A DNA stretch of 64,000 nucleotides from positions 265,951,925 to 266,015,924 of the forward strand of contig NC_081415.1 in NCBI RefSeq assembly GCF_030272615.1. The letters are read 5' to 3'. Source of the stretch: Cryptomeria japonica. Lineage: Eukaryota; Streptophyta; Pinopsida; Cupressales; Cupressaceae. The notes under the pieces are model-generated. The model did not search any database, was not told the origin of the DNA, and worked only from the letters and a program-made list of their open reading frames with translations. Position numbers and translations under genes: made by a program. Below, piece by piece: positions 23,758-34,675 of the stretch (within the stretch, counting starts at the first letter, position 1; each line of letters starts with the position of its first letter).

Positions 23758-23948
23758 CACAAATATATAGAAAAAATTAAGTACCAAAATGATATATTTA
23801 AGACAAAGCCAAAGCAAATGTAAAAATAAATAAAAGTATAAAATTTTATTTTTAGTTGCAATATTTAGTATGTCACTTCATAAAAAATTACTATGTACTA
23901 AAGAAATATAATAAAAAATAGCTATAATTAATCAAATCATAACAAAAT
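23758..23948. other. AT-rich LINE target region with left target duplication
   Basis: The segment about 23795-23865, read on the minus strand, resembles 32300-32365 on the plus strand (shared CTTTGGCTTTGTC phrase), so it is part of the inverted arrangement. The left copy of the LINE target duplication, AAATCATAACAAAAT, is at 23934-23948. Confidence 0.6.
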
Positions 23949-24157
23949 GACTAATATTAGGACAAAACGGTTCTGAGATCTAAGGTGCTCTGCAACTAGG
24001 GCACGAAACCCCATGGTGCTACTGGTTGTAGTACGCTATCACGTGCGAGGGCTCCCTGGCCTTGTTGGGAAGCCCTCAAATCATTTATTACCTCCTACAA
24101 TAAATGGAGCTAAATAAAGATGGCCCCAAGAACCCTAAATAGCCCATTTCTTCATCT

Positions 24158-25972
24158 GTGAATGCTCGAGAGCTATGGAAAACCTTCAGCCAGGCGGTGG
24201 AGGGCAAGCAGTTTTCATTCCTTGAAGATGCAAAGTTTGAAGCCACTCTCCACCATGAAGATGAAACCAATCTCGCACTAGCACAAGGTGAGGTCCACTC
24301 TTCCAAATGCATCACCATTAAACCTAACGACTCCATGCTCTCTGCCATTTCTTCAGAGATTTCTAGACTTAGGGATTCAACAATTTTTTTCACTGCCTTT
24401 GATGTAAATAACTTACCATCTCGACAATATATGAATAAATGGTTGTAAGATGTGTGGGTCAATAAATTAGGGTTTCAATTTTCATTTTGTAGAATGATTC
24501 AAAAGGGTTTGTTTTTAATTTTCTTTGATAATAAAGAAAGCCAAAGCAAAATTCTAAATAAACAGTTTTGGTCAGTAGGAAATTTGTCTTTTAGGGCAGT
24601 TCATTGGGACCCTGAAGCTTGTAATGATGAAATTCTTGCCCTTTCCTACCCAAAATGGATAACTATTAAGAATGTTCCAACTTTCCTTTGGTCCTATGTT
24701 GACAAAATTGTGGAACCTTTGGGGAAAATTGTAAAATTCAACTCTTCTCCCTCAATCCTCCCACATCTCGATGCTAGACTACTCATTGCATTAAAACCAG
24801 GCATGGTTTACCCTACAGAAATTGTTATTCGACTCAACAATAAAACCTACTGTTGTTCAATTGAGTATATGGGGGGAATAGATGCTTGTCACTTTTGTAA
24901 GTTTAGTGGTCATTTTAGAAGCAAATGTCCCTTATTATCGACCAAATCTTCAAGGTCTAAAACTAGGGCCTCTGGTCCCCCCCTATAGCTAAAGTCATGC
25001 CCTCTGAACTTACTCCCTCATCCCCCCCTCATACCCCTTCCTCACCCCCCCCCACCTACTTCTTCTCCCTCCCCCTCACTGCTCCCCCACACTCCTCCCC
25101 CTTCCTCTCCACCCCCCTCTATGGCTAACTCCATCTTAGACTACAACAATGCTATCAAAGAGGCCCTCACCACTGCCCAATCTCCCCCCTTTTCCCCCTC
25201 TATATCAGTTGATACTCCTTCCCATCTCTCTAACCCGAGGACCCTTAATGCACAACAACTAGTGATGGAAAAACTAATAAAAGCACTAGAAGCAAGGAAA
25301 ATTCTTGAACTAAACCTCCTGAAGTAGAAAATAGAAATTGAAGCCTCTCGGTGTCAAATACCTGACCTTGAGGACATTGATAGGGGTGTTCTAGATATGG
25401 CAGACACCATTAGTAGGGCCTTGGCCCAGGACCCTAAACTATCCATTTGCAAAGAACCTAATGGGCTCAATACTGAGGAACCCCCTACCCTGCAAGGGGA
25501 TAGGGGAAGACCTATTTTGGAGGAGGTACCATCAACCCCTCTAGATGATTTTGGTACTTTAGAGGACTCTAGGGGAGACCCTGCTAGTGTTGTCCCCTAT
25601 ACTACTAGCACCCCTATTAGTGCCCTGAAGGTAAAGTTAGCTACCACCCAAGTTGTGGAACCCAGCATAGACCCCTTCACTCTACTGGAAACCAATTTTG
25701 AACAAGGACTGGTAGTACCTCAAGATGGAATTACTATGGTTAAACATAGGAAAGCTAGGAGGAAGAGATCTCCTAAGAACAGTAAGGATAGTGCTAATAG
25801 GAAGGAATCTCTAAGCCTTGAGCAAATCTCCGAGGCAAGGAAAAAGAGAGGTAGACCCTCCTCTTCTATTGCATTTGATGCTATCAATATAGAAAACAAA
25901 GAGGACTGGCCCAAGTGTTTTGAGGGATTTAAATCCCAAACTGACCCTCCCCAACTAGGTGAGTCATGTTGA
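24158..25972 (+). pseudogene. LINE ORF1: DUF4283 RNA-binding protein with zinc knuckle
   Basis: One frame of about 604 codons is interrupted by three in-frame stops (24446-24448, 24986-24988 and 25325-25327) and has no frameshift. No ATG is seen at its left edge: the frame opens after a TAG at 24140, and 24158 is a GTG, so the original start may have been lost. The N-terminal part is followed by a DUF4283 region (LFLIFFDNKESQSKIL, then VHWDPEA, then PKWITIKNVPTFLW; about 24480-24720). A CCHC zinc knuckle, CHFCKFSGHFRSKC, lies at about 24890-24930. The rest is a proline-rich linker and a basic low-complexity tail. The protein would coat LINE RNA. It overlaps ORF2 by seven bases at ATGTTGA (25966-25972). 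Confidence 0.85.
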
Positions 25973-28900
25973 AAATTATATCTTGGAACATCAAAGGCCT
26001 GGAGGCCCATGATCGGAAATACATCATAAAGAGATTTCTTAATGCACATATGAACATGGATTGCCTCCTCTTGCAGGAGCTAAAGGCAGTGGGCTTCACA
26101 CTGTAAATTGGTCTCAAATGTATCTGGAGGGAGGCCACCTCCTTTTACACTAGCCATACCAAAGGAAAAGGTGGCTCAACTATACTCCTTAGCCTTGAAT
26201 GGGCCAACAAAGTAGTTAAATGGGGTCAATCCCCCTGTGCTAGAGCTATATGGGTCTCTATTCAAATGGAGAACCAGAAGTTTGGAATATGCTCTATATA
26301 TGCCCCAAATGACTACAGAGAAAGAGGTGAACTATGAAACTGGCTAACAACTAGAGGATATCCCTTGGATTATTGGGGGAGACTTCAATATGGTGGAATC
26401 TCCCAGTGATAAAAAAGGGGGCAATAAATTTGAATGGAAGGGAATGGAAAGGATTTAATGGGATAGAATGATCAATAAACTGTATCTTTTTTCCCCTATT
26501 GCTGGGAGGAAAGACAAGTTGAACACTATATGGTACACTTGGTGCAACTATCAATAGTTGAATAAAAGGATCTATTGTAGACTGGACAGGCTCTACCTCA
26601 ATAAATCCCACTTTATGATAGACAAAGGCCCTAATGGTGACCACTATTTTGTCTCCCCATACACCCTCTCAAATCACCACATGATAATAATGGGATAGAC
26701 CTCTCCCAAGCGGCCTCCCTCCTCCTCAAGAGCTTCTTCATTCATCCTAAACACTAGACTCCTAGAAGATGAAGACCTTTGCTCTACCCTGGCCTTTATA
26801 AGACTATTTAACAAAAAGGATAGGAAACAACTCTCTAATATAGATGCTTGGAATGCAAACATAAAAACTTGGACCATCCTTTGTCAAATAGTGGGCAAAA
26901 AAAAGGCCAAGGATGCCAGGAGGGTAGAAAGACTGCTCCAGGAGGATCTATGCAATGCATAAATGAATCTTCAAAACTCTCTGAATGATGAAAACCTCAC
27001 TTGCACTCTAATGACAATCAAAGATCACCTTAGGAAGTTTCAGAACCAAAAAATTAAAGGGCTTAAAACCAGGTCCAAACTAAATTGGTTGGATTCGGGG
27101 GACAAGGGCTCCAAATTCTTTTTCCACATGCTCAAAGTTAAGGAAGCTAAGGATAACATCAATGCTATATGGGACAATAACACTCACATCACATACTCCC
27201 AAGAGATCCTGCAATGTTTCTCCCTCTATTATCAGAAGCTTTTTACCTCAGAGGAAGTAAATGAAGAATACAAACATGCTAGAGAGCTCATTAAGAAATT
27301 GAGCCCACCCAAGCTTAATGAGGAGGACTATGAGGTTTTGGGGCACTCTATCTCAAGAGAGGAAATAGCCATGGCTATCTCCTCTATGGGAAATGACAGA
27401 TCCCCTAGACCAGATGGATTCCCAATGGAGTTCTATAAGAAAAACATTAAATGGATTGTAGATGACCTCCATGCCCTATATTTGGAGGCTATATCCAAAG
27501 GAACCCTTAGCAAAGAGATCAACCAAGGGCTTATCAAACTCATTCCTAAGGAGGGAGACAAGACTTTGGTCAAGAACTGGAGGCCTATCATGCTACTAAA
27601 TGTATCTTATAAAATATTGGCTAAAGTAGTAGCAAATAGGTTAATTAGAATACTGCCTAAGATCATTAGTCCTACCCAAACAAGATTTGCTAAAGGCAGG
27701 TTCATCCTTGAAAACTTGGTGACTTGCTAGGAGTCTCTAGAGTGGTCCAAGGCCTCTGGTCAGAATGGGGCTATGTTACTAATATATTTTGAGAAGACAT
27801 ATGATAGGATAGAATGGGGATTCATAATACAAATGCTAGCTAGTCCGGGTTTCCCAGACTCCTTCTGCAAGATTGTCCAGACACTACTTAGTGATGCCAA
27901 TGCAGTAATGGAAGTAAATGGACTAAAATCTGATAACTCACTCTGGATCAATTAGACAAGGGTGTCCTCTTGCCCCTGCCCTATTTGTCCTAGCTACGGA
28001 TGCTATGCACTACATATTAAAAGACTTCAGCTTATCCCCTAAGGTTAAAGGAATTGCACTCCCTAACAAAGAAGAAGTCATCAATATACAGTTTGCAAAT
28101 GACACAACTATCCTCTTCTCCCTAGAGAAGGAGAATTTAACACATCTTCTTCACAATATTGAGATATTCTGCAAAGCATCAGGTAGTAGAATTGCCCTCC
28201 ACAAATCTACCTTGTTAGGTTGGACTGATGCCCCTCCTCTCTAGCTATCTAAGTTTGATCTAAAGTGGAGAGGCCCAGATACCATCATTACGTACCTAGG
28301 AATCCCTTTCTCTGTCTCTCTGAACTTGAAAGAAATGTGGGAATGGTTCAAAAATAAGGTTGATAAGAAACTCACCAAGTGGAACTAGAACCTCTTGTCC
28401 TTAGCAAGTCATTTTCAGGTTTCTCAGAAACTACTATCTTCTTATAACATATACTGCTCCTCAGCCTAGTTATTCAGCAATTATCAGTTCAATTACATTC
28501 AAAAATAAATCAGGAACTTCCTCTAGTCAGATAGAAAAGGCAAAAAGAAGCATCACGCAATTAAATGGGATTGGTGTATTAGATCTAAGATACAGGGAGG
28601 TATGGGCCTCAAAGACCTCAAACTTCAAGGAACAACCCTGGCTACCAAATGGATTTGTAAAGCCATTGATGGCAACGAACCCTGGAAGGTGCTTGTTAGA
28701 AACAATATTCAATGCTCCACCCCAAAATCAGCAAAAAAATGGAAGAACCTACCCATGAGTGATCTAATTGCTAGGAATTTTGAGGTCTCCCCTATGGGGT
28801 CAGAATTATTCAATTCTATATGGAAAGCCTGGAACCATGTTAGGCAATACATTAGCAATAAAGATATAATAGATAAGGAAGGCTCTCTCAATCTGAAAAG

Positions 28901-30051
28901 GTCTATATGGTGGAATGTTCAGCACAATGGGAAACATCTAGCCTATCTTCAAGGATGCTCTACCCTAAAATAGCACAACCAAGGACTGGTCACATTTGAA
29001 CACATTCTGGAAGATGGCACTCTGATCTCCTAGGAATCTCTTAGCTCTAAATTCAACCTCCCCCTCTCCCAAGCCAAAACCTATACCATCGTTAATTCTG
29101 CACTTGCTCCCATCCTTCCTGCTCCTACCTCGCCTCCCCCCACCTTTAGCCTCCCTCTCCTGGATAGATGGATCTCTCCTTTTGCTAACCAAAGCCAAAA
29201 TTATCCACTCTGCCCTTACTGATTATGTGGATATCCTTGATCACCTTAACTACACCTGGAATCTTTCCTGGGACTCCAAACAATGGCAATCTACCCTCTC
29301 AAGATTCTGGACTTATCCGATTGAACCAAAGAAGAATTTTTTTGCCTGGAGACTCCTTCTTCATAAACTGCCACTAAAGGACAACAACGGAGACCCCCTA
29401 CTATGTAAACTCTGTCGTATCCCTGAATCTGTATACCACATCTTTTTTGGTTGTCATTTTGCTAGAGAAGTCTAGAATCTATTTGGTATCTCACTTAATA
29501 GCAATTGTTTTACTATTGAAGAGATGGTATTTAGTTATATTAGAAGTGGCAAGAAACATGCTAATCTTTTCTGGTCTGCTCTCTCTTTGGAAATTATGTG
29601 GATCATTTGGAAACATAGGAATGATGATGTGTTTAATGGAAAGAGTAGGGACCTCACTGAGTCTCTTAGGAGACTCATCTACTACCTTGTTGCTATGCAG
29701 GTCATAGTGGTACTAAGACTGGAGGAAGACAAATTTGACAGGTGACTAAAGAATGGCTCTACTCTAGTTTTCATAAGAGAACTCTCACATGGCTTCACAT
29801 GGGACCGCATGGGAAGCAATAAGACTCATTTTGAATAAGGGCTGATGAGGTTCATGCAAGAGATGGAGGCACGACAACAAAGGGAAGACTTCATCGAGCT
29901 GGAGCTAGAAGAAATACCCTCACATCCCTACAGAGATCAGTTTACCGAAGGGAATGTGTTGGTTTGGTGTGAAGGAGAGCTAGGCTGGACTGCATGGCTC
30001 TCCCTAGTGGGCGACAACAATGACATTGTTTCCTCCTTTGTGTTCAGTTAG
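25966..30051 (+). pseudogene. LINE ORF2: endonuclease and reverse transcriptase, inactivated
   Basis: It starts ATG 25966 inside the end of ORF1. The apurinic-type endonuclease shows ISWNIKGL at the start, LLQELK, SIYAPND, IWYTWCNY and RLDRLYL. Its SDH signature is SNHH (near 26670), so a catalytic Asp is lost. The RT follows: SPRPDGFPMEFYK near 27403, NWRPIMLLNVSYKILAK near 27577, and motif A as IYFEKTYDR near 27780, where the family has DFEKAYDR. RQGCPLAPALF lies near 27955 and motif C is FANDTT near 28097, where the family has FADD. A zf-RVT zinc region (FAWRLLLHKLPL to HIFFGCHFAREV) lies at about 29340-29475. Several stops and at least two frame changes (near 27950 and between 28973 and 29104) break it. 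In a live element it would nick DNA and prime cDNA synthesis there. Here two of three RT catalytic aspartates are gone. Confidence 0.88.
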
Positions 30052-30257
30052 CTATACACCCCATGATGATTGAACATGTCTATCATTTTGTGTAATTTTA
30101 TAATTCAGCTCCTATGTAAATGATCGTATATCATGTATTGAGATCCTGCTTGATATAGCTCCTGCATCTTATGTTTTAACTCTTTAATTGGCTGCAAGGT
30201 TTCCAGCCCAAACTCTCGAATTTTGTAAATGTTGTTTATATGATGCTTAATACAAAA

Positions 30258-30639
30258 AAATCATAACAAAATTATTGCTGATCAATATTTTAATGGTGAA
30301 ATTTTCTTCCATCTCCTCAATTAGATATTTTTAAAGAATTCCATTTGAGAGAAATTTTGTAGAGCACGCATTTAAGCTTCACTAAGAATGGTTAAATATT
30401 AATCTAATTTTCTAAATATTTTATGTTATAAACTAATTTATGTTTATGTTTAATGGGAAAATGAAAATGAAACCACGTGCTCTATTGAGATATTTGTAGG
30501 TCATTATTCACAAAGATTCATAAGGTTTTATTTCTAAGTAGAAGTCATTCCTAGGTTCTTTAATATCATAGTTTCCACTTAGGACTAACCATGAGGTAAC
30601 GATAGCATCCATACATAAGGAAACCACCGGCATTGTGAA
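30258..30639. other. LINE right flank, no gene seen
   Basis: It begins with the right target duplication (30258-30272). The rest is AT-rich DNA with no recognised feature. Confidence 0.5.
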
Positions 30640-30960
30640 ATGTGTCAATAACTTGTTATGTCATCCGAAAACCCGATCAATAACCTGTCACGTTATCCTC
30701 GTGTATAATAACCTCTATATAATAATGTTGTGCGATATGTCAATAATTTGTTATGTTATCTAATAGTAACGTTCATGTTATATGGCAATGCAATCAATAA
30801 TCTATCATGTTATCCAGTACTAACCTTCATGTTAAATTCGACAACTGAGTCAATAATTTGTCATGTTATCCATTACTAATGTTTGTGTTATTTGGCAACA
30901 CAGTCAATAATCTCTCATGTTATCTAGTACTAACATTAATGTTATACAAGCCACTCTTTG
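30640..30960 (-). repeat. Inverted block of the 560-bp satellite sub-repeat, part 1
   Basis: Five or six copies of a unit of about 60 bases built on CAATAATCTGTCATGTTATC and AACCTTCATGTTATATGGCAA. This is the reverse complement of the sub-repeat inside the array at 22000-23532. The two arrays therefore face each other across the LINE. Confidence 0.8.
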
Positions 30961-31435
30961 TACAAGCCTTTTACAAAGAATAGTTATACATGCGAGATAA
31001 GGAACTGCCCGGGAGAAAGAAGAAATTCTTAGCCCATAGTGTCTACATGTTGTCGTCCGGAACTGCACGGTATAAAGGAAGGAAGGAATAACAAGTGGCA
31101 AAGAATATCCACGTGGGTATAAAGCATAAGGCGGGGGAAGAACTAAGCAGCGAAGGAACAAAGAGATGCAATGGCATGTGGGATGAGAAGAAACTTTTGT
31201 GAGCATACATAAGCTTATCCCAGAAGGGTAAGTAGAGTAAGATTAAAGCAATGCGGGATAAGGAGACACAAGGACACATGAAAGAAAGAATAATGTTCTT
31301 ATCCTGCGGGGGTAAAATAGACTTGTCCATGACAACGCGGTATAAGAAAATAAGGTGAAAGCAATAGGAGGCTTATCCCACGTGAGTGTCAATGGGTCAC
31401 AAAAGGTTGTGTGGGATAAGTTTTTGAGAATTTAA
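30961..31435. repeat. Island of GGATAAG / CTTATCC words interrupting the inverted satellite
   Basis: A purine-rich, GC-richer segment carries about ten degenerate copies of GCGGGATAAG or its complement CTTATCCCAC (for example near 31256, 31300, 31371 and 31417). Copies in the two orientations come close together, so they can pair. It interrupts the satellite, which resumes at 31436. The minus-strand frames here (31043-31330) look like chance. Confidence 0.6.
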
Positions 31436-31655
31436 TAGTAACATTCATGCTATACGACAATACCATCAATAATCTATCATGTTATCGAGTACTAACCTTC
31501 GTGTTATTTGGCAACTGGGTCAAAAATATGTCATGTTATCCAATACAAACCTTCATGTTATTCGACAATGTGGTCAATAATTTGTCATGTTATCTAGGAC
31601 TGACCTTCATGTTATATGGAAACAAGGTCAATAATTTATCACGTTGTCCTTGAAG
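31436..31655 (-). repeat. Inverted block of the 560-bp satellite sub-repeat, part 2
   Basis: Four more copies of the same unit of about 60 bases (ATAATCTATCATGTTATC, ACCTTCGTGTTATTTGGCAA) as at 30640-30960. Confidence 0.8.
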
Positions 31656-31679
31656 AAATATCTTTGATTAATAATATAT

Positions 31680-31892
31680 TTGATTAATAAATATCTTGAA
31701 TAAATAATATGTCATGTTATATCAATATATATTTGATTAATAAATATCTTGAACAAATAATCTGTCATGCTATATCAATATATATTTGATTAATAAATAT
31801 CTTGAATAAATAATGTGTCATGCTATATCAATATATATTTGATTAATAAATATCTTGAATAAATAAAAATTTATTTGATTAGTAATATTTGA
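31680..31892. repeat. 53-bp tandem repeat, four copies
   Basis: TTGATTAATAAATATCTTGA recurs at about 31680, 31733, 31786 and 31839. Each unit also contains TGTCATG(T/C)TATATCAATA, which resembles the core of the adjacent satellite, so the array may have grown from a piece of it. Confidence 0.85.
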
Positions 31893-32953
31893 TTAATAAA
31901 TATATTAGATAAATAATAATAAATGAGTATTGTCAAATAGTAACACTTAAATTTAAAATAATATTAGATCTTAAAAAATAAAAAAACTTTCTAAAAATAA
32001 AAGATCTTTTTTATCTTTCTAAATTGAAAATAAAAAATTTTATATTATTTTTGAGCCATTTGTATAGGCATGTAATTTTTCTTTTTAAAATTTAGAAACA
32101 TATAAATTCTTTTTGATCTTTTTAAATTGAATATTATTTTTGCACCTATTGATTTTTTTAATTTAGAAACATTATATTTTTGTGTTAAAATTTAGAAACA
32201 TATGATTTGATAGATAGCTATTTTTTAGTTATTCCTTTATTACGTAATTGGGTTTTCATTATGTGACATGGTGAATATTGTAACTAACAATTACATAAAG
32301 TAAAATTTTCTTTTATTTTTTTAGATTTACTTTGGCTTTGTCATAAATATATTATTTTAGTCTACATTTTTGTTTATGAGTGATCATGATCATGTAATTA
32401 ATCCTCAATTATCCTATTCGAATCTCCAATGATTTGGACCAAATTTTCACTACTTGTATTCTTGTATTTTAGACAAAACTGCAAGGGTAGTTGTGTCCTA
32501 GAAATACAATCACATTTGTGACATCACCCTCCTAAATCAAAAAATATGTTTCTACTTTATTGAACTAGTCATCTTGGAAATTCTACTCATGGCCTACCAA
32601 CTTGCATGCTTAAAAATTTTAATTGGACATCTAGGATCTTGTATTTGAGAAGAAGCTCTAGGATATCATTAGCGAGAAGTCTAAGATGAAAAAGGGATTA
32701 TCAAAGTGTAAAGATTAAAAACAAAAACTAATTTGCAACTTTCAACTCATGTTTACATACACATTTTGGTTTCCATCTTCTTGGTCATGTTTTGAGATTA
32801 TTCGAATCACTTTTTGGTGTTTTCCTTGATTACAAAAATATATGACATGGAAAGGAAGTTTCATGAACTCCACCCTAGTCATCCCTAAAAATCTAAAGAT
32901 GTAACTCCTCAAGAATACTAGTGCTTGTGTTTGGACATGAGCATTGGATGGAA
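31893..32953. other. AT-rich intergenic DNA, no gene seen
   Basis: At about 32300-32390 it resembles the reverse complement of about 23795-23865 and contains TGATCATGATCATG. No coding or RNA feature was recognised. Confidence 0.5.
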
Positions 32954-33177
32954 CTCGTGTCCATGCTCAAATTTTAAAATATAACTTTTCGAAAGCATTT
33001 TTATATCCTATAATCTTTACTATATCTATAATGGTCACCTCACCCAAAACTCAATATAACCTTATTTTCCCTTTATTTATAAAAGGGGTCTCAATTGGAA
33101 AACTTAGAAACCACATTCTCTTTCATAAGTAAACATCTACATTTATTGATTAGAAATAAATCCATCATACATAGTAG
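32954..33177. repeat. Long direct repeat, copy 2 (about 225 bp)
   Basis: Second copy of 23533-23757. The match stops at about 33177, where the two flanks part. Confidence 0.85.
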
Positions 33178-33364
33178 CATAACAAGATAGTTTTTAGAAT
33201 ATTAAAGATTTGGAGCCCTTAAGACCATCAAACCCATATCTTATCCTACACTCACCCTTTCTTTCTTTCAATCCTCCATTTTCCTCCTTTGGAAGTTATA
33301 GATTACTAAGATTTCCTCTCCCCCTCTTGAAATTGTTATTGCTTGGAATTACACTCTTCACTTA

Positions 33365-33590
33365 AAATGATGCGATGTTCCAAGGATATAATGGAAATTA
33401 CATTAAGGTGTTGGACTCTTGTGATTGAGGTCCCAATTTCAGAGAAGGCTAGTTTCACATCCTATTGTGACATTCCTCATGTGTTTCTCCTATTGTGACA
33501 TCACTAAAAATGATTCAATGTTCCAAGGATATCAAATAGATTAATTTCACATCCTATTGACATTCCTCATGCTTTTCTCCTGTTGTGACT
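33365..33590. repeat. Local duplication of a segment of about 110 bp
   Basis: The phrases ATGTTCCAAGGATAT, TTTCACATCCTATTG and GACATTCCTCATG occur twice in the same order (about 33375-33505 and 33515-33590). Confidence 0.7.
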
Positions 33591-33960
33591 TACATGATGT
33601 GTTATATGATGTTTGCAACAATAATTCTGCCAACCTAGGACAACACCATCTCTATCAATTTGATCTCTACAAGTCTCTCCACTGGATCTTCTCAATCGTT
33701 GACATCAATGACAATCTATTGCCAACAATCTCCCCCTTTGGAATTGATGTCAACACATAGACCAGGAAGTGCATTATCCACCTGTGATATTGTAGAGATG
33801 AGAAAGATGAACCATTATTACAATATTAAAAGTAGTGCCAATACTACTTACAAAAATTTCAGAACTCCCCTTGAGACAAACATGAGGATCAAGGAAGAAA
33901 AACAATAAAAAAGTATGCTCCCTCTGAACCATAGACATCAAAATATTGAGATTCAATCAT
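33590..33960 (-). mobile_element. Fossil copia LTR/internal junction (minus strand)
   Basis: Read on the minus strand, a polypurine tract (CCAAAGGGGGAGAT, about 33728-33741) is followed by TGTTGGCAATAG (LTR start, LTR end at 33727 on the plus strand). A TGTCATTGATGTCAA phrase follows in the LTR, as in the LTRs of A, B and C. Only the junction is recognisable. The LTR end and internal region have decayed or been lost, and I cannot give true borders. Confidence 0.6.
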
Positions 33961-34675
33961 AAAGAACAGAGGCATAACTAACACACATTTTAATTGAGGC
34001 CCCTTTTGGAGGGACTAGGGTCTTGGGAACCTAGTCCACTCATACTAGGGTTTTGGGCACCATAGTCCTCTCAAATATCAACAAGAGAAAGGGGTGGTAT
34101 AGTATCAAGATCCAGAACATATGATGTAGTCTCAAAATTAGTATATGACAATAGTAGGATAGGATAGTGCCCAAATAGGCTTAAAATGATCCAAGAGAAG
34201 GCATACTAAATTAGGGGCCCAAGTAAAGTGTGAATCTTGTAAAGGATTACAATTTACAATACTATAGAATGATAGTAACATAACATAAAAAAGTCTAATT
34301 AAACACTCAATTCAATCATTCTAATGATAGTAACTTAAGGATTAGCTAAGAAATAAAACACAAAAAAGCGGAGGATAATGAGGACCCAAGTCAAACTTTG
34401 CTACCATAAAACTAATGCCTTATATCAAAATAATTATAAAATTTAGATCTAAAAATCTAATTGACACAACAAGAACCAAGGAAAACTAGAATATTTAAAT
34501 ATAAGATAAAATTTGACAATGAATTTGAGTAGAAATAACTTGGTATTCATCATTCTTTTTGGAAATATGGGGTGTGTATATAAGGAACGCCATGTTTCTA
34601 GCTAGCTTTGTAAGTTATTAGTGAGAAAAATGAATAACATAATCCCACATTATTAGGATGGTATGTTAACCCCTC
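33961..34675. other. Intergenic DNA, no gene seen
   Basis: It may contain further decayed internal sequence of the fossil element. A phrase like GGGACTAGGGTCTTGGG is imperfectly repeated near 34014 and 34048. No coding feature was recognised. Confidence 0.4.

Larger units (their letters stand above)
23949..30257 (+). mobile_element. Full-length L1-type LINE with 15-bp target duplication
   Basis: AAATCATAACAAAAT occurs at 23934-23948 and at 30258-30272, directly before the 5' UTR and directly after a short A run. Between them lie a 5' UTR of about 210 bases, ORF1 (24158-25972), an overlapping ORF2 (25966-30051) and a 3' UTR of about 200 bases. The size of 6.3 kb and the order of ORF1 (DUF4283 and zinc knuckle), endonuclease, RT and zf-RVT are those of plant L1-like elements. 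I saw no RNase H after zf-RVT, unlike the LINE whose tail remains at 14042-14283. Stops, frameshifts and lost catalytic residues show that the copy is dead. Confidence 0.9.

Noticed and set aside
31447-31653. Open frame of 68 codons with repeated YRVLTF-like units
   Set aside because: It follows the satellite sub-repeat of about 60 bases, whose length gives a repeated peptide. No start context or homology.
22000-31900. CRISPR-like arrays from regularly spaced repeats
   Set aside because: This is plant nuclear DNA. The repeats are diverged satellites with repeated, not unique, spacers.
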